Shown piece by piece: positions 8,179 to 15,596 of a DNA stretch of 33,436 nucleotides; within the stretch, counting starts at the first letter, position 1; each line of letters starts with the position of its first letter. The translations under genes were made by a program, and so were the position numbers. The notes below the pieces were generated by a model. That model was not told where the DNA came from. It searched no databases and saw only the letters and a program-made list of their open reading frames with translations. Source of the stretch: an uncultured Aquimarina sp. (lineage in GTDB: Bacteria; Bacteroidota; Bacteroidia; Flavobacteriales; Flavobacteriaceae); the NCBI GenBank assembly GCA_947493495.1, contig CANLRN010000048.1, positions 1-33,436 of the forward strand, read 5' to 3'.

Positions 8179-9342
8179 TTATCCTCTAAATAGAAAGAAC
8201 CGATCTTTCATTTTTTCGATTTCAGAGTTTTTATTATTTACAATATAATCTATAGCTTCAGTTGTAAAATGCTGCCCTTTTTTTGTCAAAGAAACAATAT
8301 CATTATCAATAGATATCATATTATTTTTTATAGCAAGGTCTAAAACAGATTTTGCTCGTACTTTTTGCCAATTGATATGCTCATTAAGGTGGTGTACATG
8401 TCTTTCTACTTCATCATCGGCATGATTGTCTAGATGCAATAAAAACGTTAATAACGATACTTCAATTCGTTGCTGCCGTTGCCGATATAAGACTGAAAAA
8501 TATCCCTGATTAGGGGCAAATAAATAAACAATTAAAAATTGAAGACCAAGTACAGATGTCATTGATCCCGAGATAGAAGCATCCAATCCGCGAGCTAGCC
8601 AATACCCAATAAGTGCAGCGCAGATCCCAAAAGTAGATGCGAGTACAAGCATTTTCTTGAGGTTATTGGTTAGTAAATAAGCTGTAGCTGCAGGAGCGAT
8701 CATAAAAGCAATAACCAAAATAGCTCCTACTGCATCAAAAGCTCCAACAGTAGTAATAGAAGCTACAGTCATTAATCCATAATGCATTATTACTGGTGAT
8801 AATCCAAGTGCTGCTGCCAATCCAGCATCAAAAGTACTTACTTTTAATTCTTTGAAAAAAGCAATTAATAACCCAATAGTACTACTTAAAATAACGCCTA
8901 TAATCCATAATGATTTTGGGCCCATATCGACTTCATTAACATATAATCTATCAAAAGGAGCAAAAGCAAGTTCTCCTAATAATACAGCATCAATATCTAA
9001 ATGTATATCATTAGCATTCTGAGCGATCAGAATGACACCTATACTAAACAAAACTGGAAAAACTAGCCCTATTGCAGTATCTTCTTTAACAAGTCCAGTT
9101 TTCTGTATAAATTCGACAAGCACTACGGTCAATACACCAGTTAATGCAGCAAACAAAATAAGAAGGGGTGATGACAAATCTTGTGTGATAAAAAAACCAA
9201 CTACGATGCCAGGTAGGATAGAGTGACTAATAGCATCTGTAATCAAAGCCATTTTGCGCAATACCAAAAAGGTGCCTGGAATAGCGCAGGCAATTGCTAC
9301 TAAACTAGCTATTAATTGTATTTCTATTTGTGCACTACTCAT
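8179..9342 (-). CDS. Metal ABC transporter permease with C-terminal DtxR-like domain (second permease)
   Basis: This is a family 3 metal permease (TroD/ZnuB/MntB type). About 280 residues hold eight or nine hydrophobic segments, including PGTFLVLRKMALITDAISHS near 22-41 and AFDAVGAILVIAFMIAPAATAYL near 200-222. The last 90-100 residues are soluble and resemble a winged helix with a DtxR-like metal-binding/dimerisation part: HADDEVERHVHHL near 300-312, then a second helical and strand region to the end. It starts eight bases inside the end of the preceding permease gene, so the two are translationally coupled and probably form a heterodimeric channel. Transport of Mn, Zn or Fe is expected, but the exact metal is not determined. 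Confidence 0.88.
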   Translation of the reverse strand: MSSAQIEIQLIASLVAIACAIPGTFLVLRKMALITDAISHSILPGIVVGFFITQDLSSPLLILFAALTGVLTVVLVEFIQKTGLVKEDTAIGLVFPVLFSIGVILIAQNANDIHLDIDAVLLGELAFAPFDRLYVNEVDMGPKSLWIIGVILSSTIGLLIAFFKELKVSTFDAGLAAALGLSPVIMHYGLMTVASITTVGAFDAVGAILVIAFMIAPAATAYLLTNNLKKMLVLASTFGICAALIGYWLARGLDASISGSMTSVLGLQFLIVYLFAPNQGYFSVLYRQRQQRIEVSLLTFLLHLDNHADDEVERHVHHLNEHINWQKVRAKSVLDLAIKNNMISIDNDIVSLTKKGQHFTTEAIDYIVNNKNSEIEKMKDRFFLFRG

Positions 9343-10465
9343 TTGCCGAATATGTTAGTTGACTGTATAAATTAGCAGCTGTATTATATCCTGATGTGGT
9401 TAATGACCACATATTTCCTTCTATTTTCACATAATCCTTATCTTCAAGCTTTTGCAAAGATTTTCTAGTGTATCCTTGGAAATTATTTAATATCTTAATT
9501 GCGTGTGGATGAGATATATTTTCGTGATCTTTAGCAATATTGTACATAAATGTTAATGTTTTGTGTAATTGAAGATCATTTCTATTTTTTCTAAACCTAA
9601 TTTCTCTAAATAGCAAACCGCGACCAGGAGAAAAAATGAAAGATATAAAAACAAATAGTGCAGCAACCAATACAATTACAGGACCTGTAGATAAATTGCT
9701 ATAACTAGCACTAATTGCAGTACCTACTACACCAGAAGTTGCTCCAAAAATAGCCGCAAAAATTACCATTGTAGCTAGACTATTAGTCCATTGCCGTGCA
9801 GCAGCAGCAGGTGCTAATAACATAGCACTCATTAATACAACTCCTACTGTTTGTAACCCAAGAACAATAGCTATTACAATAAATGTAGTAATTAGAATAT
9901 CTAAAAATCGAGTATTAAATCCTAAAGTTTTGGTGTATTCGACATCAAATAAAGATATTTTTAGTTCTTTCCAGAATAGTAATAAAACGATCAGGCATAT
10001 TCCGGTAATTAAAGACATGATCCAGACGTCATTTTCTAAGAGGGTAGCAGCCTGTCCAAAAAGATAATTCTCTAAACCAGCTTGATTGGCATTTGGCATT
10101 TTTTGGATGTATGTTAAAAGTAACATGCCAAAACCAAAAAAGAGCGATAAGATAAGTCCTAAGGCTGTATCTGATTTAAGACGTGTTTTTCTGATGATCC
10201 CTCGAATCCAAAAACTACCGATGAGTCCACTAATCAATGCTCCTAATAGAAAAGCATTACTATTCTTAGTTTCTATAATAAGAAAAGCTATAGCTATTCC
10301 TGGTAATGCAGCGTGTGAGATAGCATCACCTAATAGACTCTGTTTACGTAATACTGCAAAACTACCTAACATCCCACAAATAGCACCTAATATAGCTGTT
10401 CCCAATGTGATGGTTCGCAATGTATAATCCGTAAACACAAGCTCTATGTATTCTTGTAAAGTCAT
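9335..10465 (-). CDS. Metal ABC transporter permease with C-terminal DtxR-like domain (first permease)
   Basis: This 376-residue family 3 permease is homologous to the next gene. The membrane part spans about residues 15-280, with GSFAVLRKQSLLGDAISHAALPG near 33-55 and VGVVLMSAMLLAPAAAARQW near 207-226. Residues from about 295 form a winged-helix-like tail (HKTLTFMYNIAKDHENISHPHAI, then YTRKSLQKLEDKDYVKIEGN) resembling the DNA-binding half of DtxR-type regulators. It starts four bases after the ATPase stop and overlaps the second permease by eight bases. Plain TroC/ZnuB permeases are about 270-290 residues, so the extra roughly 90 residues are a real fusion. Confidence 0.88.
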   Translation of the reverse strand: MTLQEYIELVFTDYTLRTITLGTAILGAICGMLGSFAVLRKQSLLGDAISHAALPGIAIAFLIIETKNSNAFLLGALISGLIGSFWIRGIIRKTRLKSDTALGLILSLFFGFGMLLLTYIQKMPNANQAGLENYLFGQAATLLENDVWIMSLITGICLIVLLLFWKELKISLFDVEYTKTLGFNTRFLDILITTFIVIAIVLGLQTVGVVLMSAMLLAPAAAARQWTNSLATMVIFAAIFGATSGVVGTAISASYSNLSTGPVIVLVAALFVFISFIFSPGRGLLFREIRFRKNRNDLQLHKTLTFMYNIAKDHENISHPHAIKILNNFQGYTRKSLQKLEDKDYVKIEGNMWSLTTSGYNTAANLYSQLTYSANE

Positions 10466-10469
10466 ATGG

Positions 10470-11207
10470 CTATTGGTTGATTGCTACCTTATAATTGATA
10501 CCATAGGTTTTGGTAAGGTTGTCATCATTAAAAATATCTTTTACAGGTCCTGTAGCGATTTTTTTTACATTCAAAAAAGTTACCCAGTCAAAATATTCAG
10601 GTACAGTTTGTAGATCATGATGAACAACAACTACTGTTTTTCCATCTTTTCTCAATTCTTTTAGGATATTAATAATCGCTATTTCTGTGGTGGCATCAAC
10701 CCCTTGAAAAGGCTCATCCATAAAATAAATAGCTGCATTCTGCACCAATGCTCTTGCTAAGAAAATACGTTGTTGCTGTCCTCCAGAGAGTTGACTAATT
10801 TGCCTGTTTTTAAATGCTAGCATTCCTACTTTTTCTAGTGCTTCGAGTGCTGCTTTTTTTTGTTTCTGCCCAGGTCTTTTGATCCAACCTAAACTACCAT
10901 AAGTTCCCATCATTACTACATCCAATGCTGTAGTAGGAAAATCCCAATCTACACTTCCTTTTTGGGGGACATAAGCAACTAATGAACGCTGTTTTTTATA
11001 GGGTTGATTATAGATTTGCACACTACCAGCAATTGGTTTAATGATGTCTAGTATAGATTTAATCAATGTAGACTTACCTGCTCCATTTGGTCCTACAATT
11101 GCCATCAACACCCCTTCAGGGATAGATAGATCAATATCCCATAGTACAGGCTTATAATTATATGCTACCGTGAGATCATCAATTTGTATTGCTATTTTAG
11201 TGTTCAT
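10470..11207 (-). CDS. Metal ABC transporter ATP-binding protein (TroB/ZnuC type)
   Basis: This cytoplasmic ATPase drives the metal importer. The 245-residue protein shows Walker A GPNGAGKST at 39-47, a Q-loop at PQKGSVDWDF (81-90), the signature LSGGQQQR at 140-147, Walker B ending in D164-E165, and an H-loop histidine near 196-197. The phrase PQKGSVDWDFPTT is typical of the manganese/zinc subfamily. It sits between the binding protein (71-base gap) and the first permease (4-base gap) in the same operon. Confidence 0.94.
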   Translation of the reverse strand: MNTKIAIQIDDLTVAYNYKPVLWDIDLSIPEGVLMAIVGPNGAGKSTLIKSILDIIKPIAGSVQIYNQPYKKQRSLVAYVPQKGSVDWDFPTTALDVVMMGTYGSLGWIKRPGQKQKKAALEALEKVGMLAFKNRQISQLSGGQQQRIFLARALVQNAAIYFMDEPFQGVDATTEIAIINILKELRKDGKTVVVVHHDLQTVPEYFDWVTFLNVKKIATGPVKDIFNDDNLTKTYGINYKVAINQ

Positions 11208-11278
11208 ATTTAATACGCTTTACATAGAATGGAAATTCTCTTTCATTTTTTGAAATGTTTAATGACCGTAACTCTTCA

Positions 11279-12196
11279 TTATTTCAATGCATTTACAATC
11301 GTATTGACATTATATTCGAACATTCCTATATAAGTACCTTCTACAGTTCCTGGATTACCTAATGCATCAGAATATAATGTCCCTCCGATGGCTACTTGAT
11401 GATCTTTAGATTTAACTGCGGCTTGTAATGCTTCTATCGTTCGTTTAGGTACTGAGCTTTCTACAAAAATAGCATTTACTTTATGATCTATAATAAAATT
11501 TGCTATTCGCTGTACGTCTTGTACACCAGCTTCTGTAGCTGTAGATAAACCTTGTAGACCAACAACATTAAACTTATATTCTTTTCCGAAATAACTAAAA
11601 GCGTCGTGTGCCGTAACTAAAATTCTTTTTTCCTCAGGTAGTGCGCTTATAGTTTCTTTTAGTTTTAATTCTAATACCTTTAGTTTGTCGAGGTATAAGC
11701 CTCCATTGGTTTCGTAAGTTTTCGTGTTTTTAGGGTCTAGTTCTTTTAATTTCTGGATAGTAAAAGTAGCGACTTGTTTCCAGTTTGTTATACTAAACCA
11801 GATATGAGGGTCGTAATTTGATGCAAAATAATCAGAACTAATAAGCGTAGTTTTTTCTAAGACTTCACTCACAGCAATGGTTTTCATATTTTGACTTTCC
11901 ATTTTCTCAAATACTTCTACTAATTTTCCCTCTAGATGTAAACCATTATAAAAAATTACATCAGCCTGTACTAGTTTAGTTACATCACCCTCACTCGCTT
12001 TATATAAGTGTGGATCTACTCCAGACCCCATAAGACCTTCTACGGTAATTAAGTCACCACCAATATTTTTTACTAAATCAGTGATCATTGTGGTAGTTGT
12101 AACCACATTGAGTTTTTGATTAGGATCTTTAGTTTCTTTTTTACAGGAAAATAATACTGTAATAGAAACTGTAAGTACTAATAATATTTTTTTCAT
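11279..12196 (-). CDS. troA: Metal-binding lipoprotein of the ABC importer (TroA type)
   Basis: This is a periplasmic cluster A-I solute-binding protein that captures Mn(II) or Zn(II). SPII signal with C18 (LFSCKK). The metal ligands are readable: H63 (VDPHLY), H131 (YDPHIW), H197 (VTAHDAFSYF) and D277 (YSDALG). His rather than Glu at the third position matches TroA and Zn-binding proteins rather than PsaA-like Mn-only proteins. The GLQGLSTATEA and EGTYIGMFEYN stretches also match the TroA subfamily. There is no long His-rich loop, unlike ZnuA. It is 31 bases downstream of the outer-membrane protein gene in the same operon. Confidence 0.93.
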   Translation of the reverse strand: MKKILLVLTVSITVLFSCKKETKDPNQKLNVVTTTTMITDLVKNIGGDLITVEGLMGSGVDPHLYKASEGDVTKLVQADVIFYNGLHLEGKLVEVFEKMESQNMKTIAVSEVLEKTTLISSDYFASNYDPHIWFSITNWKQVATFTIQKLKELDPKNTKTYETNGGLYLDKLKVLELKLKETISALPEEKRILVTAHDAFSYFGKEYKFNVVGLQGLSTATEAGVQDVQRIANFIIDHKVNAIFVESSVPKRTIEALQAAVKSKDHQVAIGGTLYSDALGNPGTVEGTYIGMFEYNVNTIVNALK

Positions 12197-12228
12197 CGCT
12201 TTTTATTTTTTTGAAAGTGAAAGAGTAA

Positions 12229-13026
12229 TTAGTTAGGTAATCTGAAACTAATACCCGCACTTAATAATAAATTTTGTCCTTTTGTAATTCCAGACCCAAC
12301 TGTAGCATCCAGTTGGATGTTATTGTTTAGTAAATAGGTTAGTCCAGCATCCCATAAATGATTAGCTTTATTGTCTTCAGGAAAATCTCCATACAGTTCT
12401 GCATACATACCTAACGCATCAGTGATGCTATATCCATAAGCAATGGTATAGATGTAGGCAGCTTCTGGAGAATCGTTTCCCCACTCGGCACCAAGATTAT
12501 ATGACAAACTGGATTTTTCACTTAGTGTGTGTGTAAACGAAAACCTGAAATCTACTCCAGTTGTTTCAGGTTTAAAATCTTTAGCTGCAGTAAATGGCAA
12601 AAATAAATGTCCAATAATACCTATCTCGGGTAGTATTCCTTTTTCCTCAGTAATTCCAATTTTTGCTCCTAATAATAATGGAGATAATCCACTCTCCAGA
12701 TCAGGTAATTCGATTCCGTTACTTGCTGATTTGGTTTCAGCAAAATCCCATCCCACTCTAAGCTCTAGGTTATCTAATAATCCATACCTCAGTAATGTAG
12801 TATTAAATGTTGTAGTTTCTTGTGTAAAAGTATCATCGCCAACATCTTCATAAAAAGCTCCTGTTTCTATTTGTAAATACCCTTTTGGGACTACGGTAGG
12901 AGCTTCTGTTGCATCTGGTCTATCGGTTATTAATGGGCCAAAAGTAGTGTCTGTATGTTGAGCAGAAACATGAATAAAAAATAGATTACAGAATATGATA
13001 AGTAAGATTAAACTTCTTATTTGCAT
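12229..13026 (-). CDS. Outer-membrane beta-barrel protein (MetA-pathway/transporter family)
   Basis: This 265-residue protein has a signal peptide (hydrophobic 5-20, cleavage near VSAQ). The mature chain consists of alternating amphipathic strands, as in the MetA-pathway-of-phenol-degradation / putative transporter barrel family (PF13557). The LITDRPDATEAPTVVPKGY opening of the mature chain is characteristic of these barrels, and the chain ends in a strand, SAGISFRLPN. It is the first gene of the metal-uptake operon and starts 51 bases from the divergent regulator gene, so a role as an outer-membrane metal channel is a reasonable inference. The name of the family does not imply phenol metabolism. 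Confidence 0.78.
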   Translation of the reverse strand: MQIRSLILLIIFCNLFFIHVSAQHTDTTFGPLITDRPDATEAPTVVPKGYLQIETGAFYEDVGDDTFTQETTTFNTTLLRYGLLDNLELRVGWDFAETKSASNGIELPDLESGLSPLLLGAKIGITEEKGILPEIGIIGHLFLPFTAAKDFKPETTGVDFRFSFTHTLSEKSSLSYNLGAEWGNDSPEAAYIYTIAYGYSITDALGMYAELYGDFPEDNKANHLWDAGLTYLLNNNIQLDATVGSGITKGQNLLLSAGISFRLPN

Positions 13027-13035
13027 TAGGTTTAG

Positions 13036-13043
13036 TATTTTTG
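13036..13043 (+). promoter_or_regulatory. Candidate -7 promoter element of the DtxR/MntR gene
   Basis: TATTTTTG matches TAnnTTTG exactly and lies 34 bases before the regulator start codon. There is no obvious -33 TTG. Confidence 0.35.
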
Positions 13044-13057
13044 TTTTGTAATAATCG

Positions 13058-13088
13058 CAAAACTAAAAAAGTTAGCTATGACTAACAA
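13058..13088 (-). promoter_or_regulatory. Candidate promoter of the metal-uptake operon
   Basis: On the minus strand TTG (13088-13086) is followed after 20 bases by TAGTTTTG (13065-13058). This fits both the Bacteroidota -33/-7 consensus and its usual spacing. The predicted start site is about 25 bases before the outer-membrane protein start codon. The palindrome at 13071-13086 lies between the two elements. Confidence 0.5.
13071..13086. promoter_or_regulatory. Candidate DtxR/MntR operator palindrome
   Basis: GTTAGCTATGACTAAC has perfect 5-base arms (GTTAG/CTAAC) around a 6-base centre. It covers the regulator's own ATG (13078-13080) and lies between the -33 and -7 elements of the divergent operon promoter. 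Binding here could repress both directions. The GTTAG/CTAAC arms resemble the half-sites of DtxR-type operators. Confidence 0.45.
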
Positions 13089-13770
13089 ATTAAATTTGAA
13101 TAATTTAACAAAGAGCGAAGAAGATTATTTAAAAGCTCTTTTTCAGTTGCTTATAGAAGATAATTCTACCAAAGTAGGAAACAATCAATTGGCAGATTAC
13201 CTCAAAGTCTCTCCGGCTTCGACTAATAATATGATCAAAAAGCTGAAAGCTAAGAAATATGTAGTAAGCGAAAAATATGGGAAGTTAGAATTGACAGAAG
13301 ATGGGCAGTCTATTGCAGTACGCTTGATCAGAAAGCATAGATTATGGGAAACTTTCTTGTACAATTATCTAAATTTTTCTTGGGATGAGGTTCATGAAGT
13401 AGCAGAGCAGTTAGAGCATATTAAATCTCAGAAATTAATCAATGAATTGGATCGATTTATGGAGTGCCCTACAACAGATCCTCATGGAGAAATAATACCA
13501 AATGCTAATGGAGAATATTCTATAGTCCCTAAGATTACATTATCCTCCTTAAAAGAAGGAGATGTTTGTCAACTTATTTCTGTAAATGACGGATCTGTAC
13601 AATTTCTAAAATATGTATCAGAAATTGGATTAGCACTTAGTAGTGAGATTAAAATCATGGAAATCAGAGATTTCGATAAATCTATTAAGATTAAGTTCAA
13701 TGAAGCAGAAGAAACTGTGACTAGAAAATTTGCAGATAATGTATTTGTTAAAATAATTCCAGAATTATAA
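13078..13770 (+). CDS. mntR: Metal-dependent transcriptional regulator (DtxR/MntR family)
   Basis: This 230-residue repressor is predicted to sense Mn(II) or Fe(II) and control the divergent uptake operon. An N-terminal winged helix at about 10-75 (LADYLKVSPASTNNMIKKL) is followed by a metal-binding/dimerisation domain at about 80-145 (HRLWETFLYNYLNFSWDEVHEVAEQLEH, with the usual His/Glu ligands) and a C-terminal FeoA/SH3-like domain at about 155-228 (LKEGDVCQLISV). The FeoA domain puts it with the long DtxR/IdeR/TroR forms rather than the short Bacillus MntR. The cognate metal is inferred from the TroA-type binding protein. Confidence 0.9.
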   Translation: MTNKLNLNNLTKSEEDYLKALFQLLIEDNSTKVGNNQLADYLKVSPASTNNMIKKLKAKKYVVSEKYGKLELTEDGQSIAVRLIRKHRLWETFLYNYLNFSWDEVHEVAEQLEHIKSQKLINELDRFMECPTTDPHGEIIPNANGEYSIVPKITLSSLKEGDVCQLISVNDGSVQFLKYVSEIGLALSSEIKIMEIRDFDKSIKIKFNEAEETVTRKFADNVFVKIIPEL

Positions 13771-13819
13771 TTAATGTTAAAATACTGTTTTACTGTATGT
13801 GATTATAAGGAATACCTAT

Positions 13820-13827
13820 TATATTTG
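13820..13827 (+). promoter_or_regulatory. Candidate -7 element of the exonuclease-cinA operon
   Basis: TATATTTG matches TAnnTTTG exactly, 18 bases before the exonuclease ATG. No clear -33 TTG is visible. Confidence 0.4.
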
Positions 13828-13844
13828 AAGCTCACAATCAATTC

Positions 13845-14624
13845 ATGGAGCTTATATTAAAAAGACCGATATGTTTCTTTGATTTAGAAACTACTGGTAT
13901 TAACATTTCTAGAGATCGAATCGTTGAAATCTCAATTCTCAAGGTATTTCCTAATGGAAATAAAGAAAGTAAAACTTGGCTGGTTAACCCAGAAATACCT
14001 ATTCCTCCAGAGACAACCGAAGTCCACGGAATCACTAATGAAAAGGTGGCAAACGAGCCTGTTTTTAAACAGCTAGCTTATACGATAAGTGATATGATTA
14101 AGGGATGTGATCTAGGAGGGTTTAATTCTAATAGATTTGATATTCCTTTATTAGCAGAAGAATTATTACGTGCAGATGTAGATTTTGATATGAAAAATAC
14201 TGTGGCAGTTGATGTGCAAACTATTTTCCATAAAATGGAGAAAAGAACATTAGCTGCGGCCTATAAGTTTTATTGTGATAAAGATTTAGAAAATGCGCAT
14301 TCTGCAGAAGCAGATACAGTGGCGACTTACGAGGTTTTAAAATCGCAATTGGATACGTATCCAGAGTTAGAAAATGACATTAAATTTTTGGCAGATTTTA
14401 GTGCTAGAAAACAATTTGCAGATTTTGCTGGATTTATTGCTTATAATAAAGAAGGACAAGAGGTTTTTTCTTTTGGGAAGCATAAAGGAAAATTAGTAGA
14501 AAAAATAATGGAAGACGAACCTGGATATTTCGGGTGGCTACAGAACGCAGATTTTCCATTGTACACTAAAAAAGTGTTGACAGCGATTAGATTACGTAAA
14601 CTGAATAATAGCCTTAAGTTATAA
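13845..14624 (+). CDS. DEDDh 3'-5' exonuclease with ExoX-like C-terminal domain
   Basis: This DnaQ-like exonuclease degrades DNA or RNA from the 3' end using two metal ions. The DEDDh residues are all readable: D13 and E15 in FFDLETTG, D99 in GFNSNRFDIPLL, and H152 with D157 in HSAEADT. Residues from about 208 (FSFGKHKGKLVEKIMEDEPG) match the small C-terminal domain seen in ExoX-like proteins. At 259 residues it is not a polymerase subunit. It is the first gene of a compact set with the FAH hydrolase, Hpt protein and cinA. Confidence 0.88.
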   Translation: MELILKRPICFFDLETTGINISRDRIVEISILKVFPNGNKESKTWLVNPEIPIPPETTEVHGITNEKVANEPVFKQLAYTISDMIKGCDLGGFNSNRFDIPLLAEELLRADVDFDMKNTVAVDVQTIFHKMEKRTLAAAYKFYCDKDLENAHSAEADTVATYEVLKSQLDTYPELENDIKFLADFSARKQFADFAGFIAYNKEGQEVFSFGKHKGKLVEKIMEDEPGYFGWLQNADFPLYTKKVLTAIRLRKLNNSLKL

Positions 14625-14643
14625 TAAAAATAGATCCTATTTA

Positions 14644-15255
14644 ATGAAAATTATTTGTATTGGTCGTAATTATACAGACCATATAGAAGAATTAAAAAAT
14701 GAAAAGCCCAGTGATCCTGTAGTTTTTATAAAACCTGATACTTCTGTTCTTTTAAAAAAACAGCCTTTTTTTATACCTGATTTTTCTGATAACATACATC
14801 ATGAAGTAGAAATATTAGTAAAAATAACTAAAGTAGGGAAGCATATTGATAGAAAATTTGCACATAAATATTATGACCAAATAGGCCTTGGTATCGATTT
14901 TACTGCACGTGATCTACAGAGTTCCCTTAGAGAAAAAGGATTACCATGGGAAAAATCAAAATCATTTGATGGATCAGCTGTAATAGGGGATTGGATCTCA
15001 AAAGACGTTTTTTCTGATTGTAACAATATTGCCTTCCATTTAGAAAAAAATAAAGAAGTCGTACAGAAAGGAAATACAAAATTTATGCTCTGGAAGATAG
15101 ATGAATTGATAGAATATGTGTCAAAATATTTTACTTTAAAGATTGGAGATGTTATCTTTACAGGAACACCAGCTGGTGTTGGAGCTGTTCAGACAGATGA
15201 TACATTAACTGGTTTTATAGGTGAACAACAACTTTTTTCAATAAGAATAAAATAA
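14644..15255 (+). CDS. Fumarylacetoacetate hydrolase family protein
   Basis: This 203-residue metal-dependent hydrolase or decarboxylase belongs to the FAH/FAHD1 family, probably acting on acylpyruvate- or oxaloacetate-like acids. Metal ligands E54 and E56 (HHEVEILVKI) and D85 (GIDFTARD) are in place, as are PWEKSKSFDGSAVIGDW at 101-117 and FTGTPAGVG near 173-181. It begins with an FAHD1-like MKIICIGRNYTDHIEEL. The gene follows the exonuclease by 19 bases and abuts the Hpt gene with no gap. The real substrate is unknown. Confidence 0.88.
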   Translation: MKIICIGRNYTDHIEELKNEKPSDPVVFIKPDTSVLLKKQPFFIPDFSDNIHHEVEILVKITKVGKHIDRKFAHKYYDQIGLGIDFTARDLQSSLREKGLPWEKSKSFDGSAVIGDWISKDVFSDCNNIAFHLEKNKEVVQKGNTKFMLWKIDELIEYVSKYFTLKIGDVIFTGTPAGVGAVQTDDTLTGFIGEQQLFSIRIK

Positions 15256-15594
15256 ATGAGTAAAGGATATAGCTTAGATAGTGTAAATGAATTATCAGGT
15301 GGAGATAATGAATTCATCAAAGTGTTAGTACAAACATTTTTGGAAGAGATACCTTCAGATTTAGATAGTATGACTAAAGCTGTAAATAATAATGATCCCC
15401 AGACAGCATATCAGTTTGCGCACAAAATGAAACCAAATCTTCAATTATTTGATATAGATTTACTAAAAGAAATAAAACGAATAGAAGCTTGGTCTAGGAC
15501 AGGGAAACCTAAAGAAGAAATCATATCAGTTCTTAATCATATAGTGAGCACTGTTAATAGTGCTATTAAAGACCTTCAGTCAGATTTTCAATAA
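15256..15594 (+). CDS. Orphan histidine-phosphotransfer (Hpt) protein
   Basis: This 112-residue helical protein carries an Hpt domain. The phosphorylatable histidine is H56 in AYQFAHKMKPNLQLF, and the helices before and after fit the four-helix Hpt bundle (FLEEIPSDLDSMTKAVNNN at about 28-46). The ATG begins directly after the TAA of the FAH gene, so translation is coupled. No histidine kinase or response regulator is in this window, so its phosphorelay partners must lie elsewhere. HKMKP replaces the textbook HxLKG, a variation seen among Hpt proteins. Confidence 0.82.
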   Translation: MSKGYSLDSVNELSGGDNEFIKVLVQTFLEEIPSDLDSMTKAVNNNDPQTAYQFAHKMKPNLQLFDIDLLKEIKRIEAWSRTGKPKEEIISVLNHIVSTVNSAIKDLQSDFQ

Positions 15595-15596
15595 AC

